Source of the DNA: an uncultured Pseudomonadota bacterium
GTDB taxonomy: Bacteria > Bdellovibrionota_B > Oligoflexia > Oligoflexales > Bog-1112
Reading direction: 5' to 3'
Length of the DNA stretch: 7,544 nucleotides
NCBI GenBank assembly: GCA_937896265.1
Contig: CALBMD010000354.1
Span: forward strand, 1-7,544
Shown: positions 1 to 5,100 of the stretch, one piece after another
Numbering within the stretch: the first letter of the stretch is position 1
Layout: each line of letters begins with the position of its first letter
Translations under genes and position numbers: made by a program
Notes under the pieces: model-generated
Told to the model about the DNA's origin: nothing
The model's input: the letters and a program-made list of their open reading frames with translations, nothing else
Databases searched by the model: none

Positions 1-21
1 AAAAAGAATAGTCTTTATCAT
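1..21 (-). CDS. possible start of a further minus-strand gene, cut by window edge
   Basis: Reading leftward, an ATG at 21-19 opens a frame MIKTILF that stays open to the window edge. A purine-rich AAGAGA lies about six bases upstream of this ATG, in a good position for a Shine-Dalgarno. The start lies 66 bp downstream of the queE stop on the same strand, so the two could be co-transcribed. Only seven codons are visible, so no product can be named. A short AT-rich open stretch with a fair ribosome site can occur by chance. Confidence 0.3.
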
Positions 22-87
22 TTTATTTCTCTTAAAAATGGTTGTTGCCGCCGATTTTACAGGATATTTGAAGTTGTGTCAATCCCT

Positions 88-726
88 TCAAACCCCGCGT
101 TTACGCGGCGACCAAATGATTTTGTGAAGTTGCATATTCAAGCGACAATCAAGCCCATCCTCAAGAATCCAATTCACTAAATCCTCAGGTTTAAGCAGAC
201 CAAAAGCAGGAGAAAAAAGCAGAGAGACCTTTCGAACTAGCTGATATTCATCAATAATTGACTTTGCCCAATCATAATCGCTGCGACTTGCGATTACAAA
301 CTTAACCTCATCATCGCTCTTCAAAGTATCGATATTGGCCCAATGCATCCGCTCATGCATACCGCTTCCAGGGCACTTAATGTCCATAATAATATGAGCT
401 TTTGGATCAATGCCAGCGATGGGTTCAGAGCCAGAGGTTTCAATGAGAACCTCATAACCTTCTGCAATCAAACGGCTAATCAATGCCGGAGTCTCGGCTT
501 GAGCCAAGGGTTCACCGCCAGTAACTTCTACTAGTTTAACCCCAAAAGCTTTCACTTTAACTAGAATTTCATCGATTGTAGAGGCTTCTCCCCCTTTAAA
601 ACTGTATACAGTATCACACCATCGACAACGCAAAGGGCAACCTGTCAAACGGATAAAGGTACAAGGTAGACCAGCCCAAGAGGACTCGCCTTGAATACTT
701 CTAAATATTTCAGTTACTTGCATCAT
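88..726 (-). CDS. queE: 7-carboxy-7-deazaguanine synthase QueE (radical SAM)
   Basis: This 212-residue protein has the length and motif order of QueE, the cytoplasmic radical-SAM enzyme that converts 6-carboxy-5,6,7,8-tetrahydropterin to 7-carboxy-7-deazaguanine on the way to preQ0 and queuosine. The N-terminus carries the family signature EIFRSIQGE (6-14). The [4Fe-4S] cluster motif CxxxCxxC follows at C30, C34 and C37, with the usual short QueE spacing and DT after it. GGEPL (70-74) is the SAM-binding motif, ETSG (96-99) and DIKCPGSG (115-122) are typical internal motifs, and LHKIIW with the ending RGV close the protein as in many QueE. There are two adjacent ATGs (726-724 and 723-721). The first is used here, but the ribosome site (TAGAG region) is weak and does not decide between them. 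No other queuosine gene (queC, queD, queF) is in the window. The frame is intact and all key residues are present. Confidence 0.95.
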   Translation of the reverse strand: MMQVTEIFRSIQGESSWAGLPCTFIRLTGCPLRCRWCDTVYSFKGGEASTIDEILVKVKAFGVKLVEVTGGEPLAQAETPALISRLIAEGYEVLIETSGSEPIAGIDPKAHIIMDIKCPGSGMHERMHWANIDTLKSDDEVKFVIASRSDYDWAKSIIDEYQLVRKVSLLFSPAFGLLKPEDLVNWILEDGLDCRLNMQLHKIIWSPRKRGV

Positions 727-739
727 AATGGCTCTACAG

Positions 740-808
740 GTAGGGGTTGGTCCCGCACTGTATCAAAAACCGAAGGCAAAGTCAAAATTGACTCAAGCCT
801 CAACCTAC
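740..808 (-). promoter_or_regulatory. possible structured 5' leader of queE
   Basis: On the queE-sense strand the 80 bases before the start can fold into nested stems. An outer pairing joins GTAGGTTG (808-801) to CAACCCCTAC (749-740), with a two-base bulge. Inside it AGGC (800-797) pairs with GCCT (777-774), and within that AGTCAA (793-788) pairs with TTGACT (785-780) over a two-base loop. A 23-base single-stranded stretch (773-751) lies between the inner hairpin and the closing strand. The 3' arm of the outer stem ends about 13 bases from the ATG, so pairing could affect ribosome access. It does not match the preQ1-I riboswitch features I know. This is inference from complementarity only. 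Confidence 0.3.
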
Positions 809-1131
809 TAAAAAATTACCGTTTAATAATATTTAGACATATCTATCAACCACCCTTATTTTATGATCTTTTTATAAAACTTCCTCTGTCAAATCCTGAT
901 TCATTGGTAATATTGTCGTTTTTTCCAAAATCATCGCTTTGTAAGAAGCTAAAACCAATGATGAATTCGACTGCTAATTCTTACCTTTTTCTTCGGTGGA
1001 AATTTTTTTCAAAAATCGCCATCTTTTCAACACACTATCAAACACCAAACAACACGTTTAGTTTGTTAAGTTTTATTTTCATTTTTGCCGAAGCTTAAAA
1101 TATCGGTACTTGTGACCTAAAAGGCTTGAAT

Positions 1132-1135
1132 GGAG
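1132..1135 (+). promoter_or_regulatory. Shine-Dalgarno of the giant gene
   Basis: GGAG lies six bases before the ATG at 1142. It is the best ribosome binding site in the window and fixes the start of the first ORF of the giant gene. The downstream GTG at 2164 has nothing comparable. Confidence 0.75.
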
Positions 1136-1141
1136 TAAGCC

Positions 1142-2143
1142 ATGGCTACGACAGAGAACAAAAAGATCAACTACCCTGCTGAACAAACTGAGGAAGATAC
1201 AGCTTCTGAAGAGCTAGCGGGAACCTTGGGCTCAGCGAATGAGTCGCATCAGCTCGATGCCAATGAATTTGGTCCAGTCCAGACTGTTATAGAAAAGCCT
1301 AACGACACTCTCTATACAGCGCAGGCAGCTCTAGCCAAAGATCGCAACAGGGACTATGAAGCCCTGAAGTCTGATGAAAATGTTAGTCGCAACGTGGAAG
1401 AAAAAGCTTCAAAACAAAGCTTGGCATCTCGTGCTGATACTAGAGAGCGCCATGTTGAAAATCATTCTTCAATAGAAACTAAAAGTAACAAAGTTGAAAA
1501 AAACAACCCAACTGAGGACCTTCAAACTAAAGCTAAAAACGTCGAAAGACAAGAGATAAACAACCTTGAAAGATCGGGAAAGGGCTTAGAAACGCCGGTT
1601 AGGCAAGTAAGTTCAGAACCTGGTCATAACCAAGAACAAGGATCTCACTCGCTTAATGCCATTGACACTAACAGTCAAGATTCTCAATCTTCTCATTTGA
1701 GGGTTGTGCATAATACAGAGGGAAACAATATTCTTTTCGGCGATATGAATGAAAATATCCGAGAAGCTTCGCCTATTTTCAGCGATCGTTCAGCTACAGG
1801 CAACTATAATTCTTTTTCAAATCCAATTCCTCAAAGCAACTCGCATGCAGCTAATACCATAGAATCAATAGCTTCAACATCATATTCTAGATCAGAATCC
1901 TCCAAGTCATTTGCTCATGACGACAGTGATTCTCAAACTTCCCACTTAGATAATGGCAACAAAGGAAATCAGAGCGATAATGGCAACCATAGTAATAACG
2001 GTAATTCGGACTCAGATCACGGCAACAACTCCAACGAGGGTCATCACAATGGCAATGAAAACCATGCCGATGCTCACTTAGCTGATTTACATGCTAAGGT
2101 ACTACAGGGCTTAAAAATCATGCTAAGGTACTACAGGGCTTAA
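1142..2143 (+). CDS. N-terminal part of split giant coiled-coil protein (333 aa)
   Basis: I do not recognise a family. The ORF starts at an ATG with a GGAG six bases upstream. The protein is hydrophilic and has no signal peptide, membrane segment or cysteine. Residues 1-260 are rich in Ser, Asn, Glu, Thr and Lys and look disordered. One stretch near residue 60 (AQAALAKDRNRDYEAL) resembles a single unit of the downstream rod. Residues about 270-308 form an Asn/Gly/Ser/His tract (short runs such as DNGNHSNNGNSDSDHGNN). A helical stretch begins at HADAHLADLHAKVLQGLKI. The last seven residues, MLRYYRA, are read out of frame from the second copy of a 29-bp duplication and are almost certainly not native. 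Without the duplication, residue 326 continues straight into EQAAQVQFETD of the next ORF. The product is therefore best seen as a truncated N-terminal head of the giant protein. Confidence 0.75.
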   Translation: MATTENKKINYPAEQTEEDTASEELAGTLGSANESHQLDANEFGPVQTVIEKPNDTLYTAQAALAKDRNRDYEALKSDENVSRNVEEKASKQSLASRADTRERHVENHSSIETKSNKVEKNNPTEDLQTKAKNVERQEINNLERSGKGLETPVRQVSSEPGHNQEQGSHSLNAIDTNSQDSQSSHLRVVHNTEGNNILFGDMNENIREASPIFSDRSATGNYNSFSNPIPQSNSHAANTIESIASTSYSRSESSKSFAHDDSDSQTSHLDNGNKGNQSDNGNHSNNGNSDSDHGNNSNEGHHNGNENHADAHLADLHAKVLQGLKIMLRYYRA

Positions 2144-2148
2144 AAATC
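2091..2148 (+). repeat. perfect 29-bp tandem duplication that splits the giant gene
   Basis: Two identical, directly adjacent 29-bp copies occupy 2091-2119 and 2120-2148, each beginning ATGCTAAGG and ending TTAAAAATC. Because 29 is not a multiple of three, the second copy moves the reading frame and introduces a TAA at 2141-2143. Deleting one copy joins ORF 1142-2143 to ORF 2164-7230 in one frame: 6089 bp minus 29 is 6060 bp, exactly 2020 codons with the stop. Identity is complete, which points to a recent event or an assembly artefact. Confidence 0.95.
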
Positions 2149-2163
2149 GAACAAGCTGCTCAG

Positions 2164-5100
2164 GTGCAATTTGAAACTGATCTTGACGCCGAAACAAAAG
2201 CTGAGGCTCGTGTTGCAGCCAATATCGAATTCGAAGATAAAATGCACAAAGCTGTTTTGAGTCAGATGGATCATGTTCGTAGCGCCCAAACGGTTGTCGA
2301 TAATAATAAACTTGAGCTATCTCGTTTGCAGGCTCTTGTAGATGCCCATCACTCTAAGGCTGATCAAGCAACCCAAGTCGTGGCTAAAGATATCCAAGAT
2401 ATTAGTTCAGCCAAAGACAAGCTTTCGCTTTCTCAACAAAGAGAACGGCAAGCTGAAGATCTCGTCAAGCAAAGTAGGCAACTAGTAGATCGAGCTCAAG
2501 TTGCGCTAGATGAAGATAGGCGCATTGAAGAATTAGCTAAAGAACGTTTTAATCAATTGACTGAAGACAAACAAGGCGCTCAGGCTAATGTTAATGCTCG
2601 TCAAAGTGATCTTGTTTCAGCTCAGAGCAAAGTAGAGGCTTCTAGCAAAGCCCTAGGAGATGCACAAACAGCTCAAACATTTGCCAAAGAAAATCTTAAT
2701 ACAGCAAAATCTACTGTCGAGAACAGTAACAAAGCAGTGCACGAGGCGCAAGGTCTTGTCGATGCCGATAAAAAAGCTGTCCATGAGGCAGAAACTAGAG
2801 TAGATGCAAGCCAAAAAGCTGTTGCTAATACCCAAGAACAAATTAGCAGCGATATGAAAGTTCTTCATGACGCGAAGAGTATTGTCGATACTGATACTCG
2901 TGCCATAAATAATGCTCAATTATTGGTTGAAGCAGAAAATAAAGAAGTAAACGCAATTCGATCTCAGGTTGAAGCAGACACGAAAGATGTTGCCCATACT
3001 CAAACCAACGTTGATGCTGCCTCAAGAGCAGTCAACGCTGCTACTTCTCAAATAGAAAGTGATTATAAGGCTATTGCTAATGCCCAGAGTAGCCTTGACA
3101 CTGCAACTAAGATTGTGCATGGCGCTCAATCTGTTGTTGATGCTGATACTCGCGCAGCCGCTAGTGCTCAAGGTACTGTTGATAGTGCTGTTAAAACAGT
3201 TGCTAGCGCTCAATCTGTTGTTGATGCTGATACAAGAGCTGCCACAAGTGCTCAGGCTAATGTTGATGCTGCAACTCGCTCTGTGGGTACAGCTCAAGCA
3301 CAGATAGAAGTCGACACTAAATCTGTGTCCGCTGCTCAAAATACTTTTGATGCCGCTGGAAAATCAGTCCAAGCATCCCAGTCACAAGTGAATACAGACA
3401 TCAAAGCTATTGCAGAAGCACAAGATCGTATCGATGCAGCTACACAATCTGTTAGCAACGCAAAGTCTGTCGTTGACAGCGATACAAGAGCTGTGGCTGA
3501 TGCTCAAAACACTGTCGATTCTGCTGGTAAAACACTCAGCCAAGCTCAAAATGTTGTCAATAATGATACAAAGGCTGTCTATTCTGCTAAAGAAACAGTC
3601 AATACTGACGCCAAATTAGTGAGCAACGCACAAGCAAAGCTTAGCGCAGATACTCAAGCAGAGACAAATGCCAAAGCTTTAGTTGAAACAAATACCAAGC
3701 TTGTCAGCCAAACTCAAATTATTGTTAATAACGACCTGAAAGCAGTAACAAGCGCGCAAACGGCTGTTGAATCTGACAAAAAGGTAGTGATAAGTGCCCA
3801 AGATTTAGTAAATTCTGATATGAAAGAAGTTGGCCGAATTCAAAGCCTTGTTGAAGCTGATACCAAGACTGTAAACGATACTAAAACATTGATTACCAAT
3901 GATACTAAGATAGCTTCAGAAGCCAAATCGCTTGTTGAAGCTGACACTAGATCTGTTACCACAGCTCAAACACAATTGGCTTCTGATAAAGTTTCATTAT
4001 CTCAAGCTCAAAACGATTATTCAGCTAAACTAGCTTCTGTCAATACCATTAACAATCTAATTAAAACAGATACGGCTGCTGTTACCACAGCTCAAGCCGA
4101 TTACAACTCCAAGCTTAACATAACAAATACTGCGGATATAAAAGTAACTGCTGACAAAGCAGCTGTATTTTCAGCTCAAACGGATGTAAATACAAAGGCA
4201 ACAGCTATCACTACCGCACAAGCAAGCATTAATACAGATAACGCCAATATAGCTAAAGCTACAGCTGCTATTGCAGTCGATAATGCAGCTATTAAATCTG
4301 CTCAAGCTTTAGTTGCTAGTGATACGATTACTGAAACTAATGCTTTAAATGAAGTAAATGCTGACAAAACGACTGTCACCAATGCCCAATTAGATCTTGA
4401 CAAAGCCACCACCACTTTAAATCAGCTACTAAATGATGACAGCAGTGGCCATCATAAGCATAATGATGACAGCGGCGGTAGTAAGAAGAACAACGACAGC
4501 AACGGTAGCGACCAGCATTTAAGCAATGGTGATCTGAAAAAAATAGCAGCAGCTCAAGCTGAAGTTGATGCTGCCAAGAAAGTTTTAGCGGATGCTCAAA
4601 CCAAACTTATAACAGATACCGCTACATACGATACAGCTCATGCCAAAACAGTAACTGACACAAATACCCTAGCTCAAGCTGAAACAGCCTTGGCCAATGA
4701 TACAGCGTCATTAAAAGCAACTCAAACCGCTCTTGCTGCTGATCAAATAAAACTAGACACTGCAACCAATGATCTTGCTACAGCTAACGAAGTTTTGGCT
4801 AAAGCTAACACTATCCTAGCTACAGACACTCTTACGGCAAACGATGCTCATAACGCCTTGAGCGCCTCCAATGATGTCTTAACAAAAGCTCAAGCTACAT
4901 TGAATGTAGACAACGCTAAACTAGTAACTGCAACCAATGATGCCAACGCCGCTCAAATAAAAGTGGATCAGGCCCAAGGCACTGTCAATGCTGATACAAC
5001 TAACCTAGCTAAAGCCGAAGCTATCTTAGCTGCTGATACTCAATCCCTACAAAAAGCCGAAGCTACTTTAGCTGCTGATAATGTCAAACTCGCTGATGCT

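Larger units (their letters stand above)
727..1141. other. divergent intergenic region between queE and the giant gene
   Basis: This 415-bp AT-rich region must hold the promoters of both divergent genes. The left part is the possible queE leader. In the middle there is a perfect 8-bp inverted repeat, TCATTGGT (901-908) and ACCAATGA (954-961), separated by 45 bp; its role is unknown. A -10-like TAAAAT lies at 1096-1101, 40 bp before the giant gene's ATG, but no good -35 box stands at the right distance. On the minus strand TATTAT (831-826) is another -10-like hexamer, with TTGATA (849-844) placed too close to it to be a normal -35. A rightward 135-codon open frame (691-1098) spans the region but overlaps the start of queE antisense and looks like chance. 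Confidence 0.6.

Noticed and set aside
95..108. Perfect 5-bp stem CCGCG/CGCGG with a 4-base loop at the end of queE
   Set aside because: It lies inside the last codons of queE and is not followed by a T-run on the queE strand, so it is not a convincing intrinsic terminator.
343..534. Rightward 63-codon frame inside queE
   Set aside because: It is antisense to a well-supported conserved enzyme and shows no independent evidence of coding.
750..763. Plus-strand CCCGCACTGT resembling the cobalamin riboswitch core box
   Set aside because: The other conserved cobalamin elements are absent at the expected places, it overlaps the queE leader in antisense, and the next plus-strand gene starts almost 400 bp away.
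691..1098. Rightward 135-codon open frame across the intergenic region
   Set aside because: It overlaps the queE start antisense, has no clear ribosome site, reads as low-complexity AT-rich translation and shows no recognisable motif.
2653..3339. Minus-strand and alternate-frame ORFs within the rod (2653-2919, 2843-3025, 3022-3339, 3059-3307)
   Set aside because: These are shadows of the 42-bp repeat, which gives periodic stop-free alternate frames. The rod frame alone is open for 5 kb.
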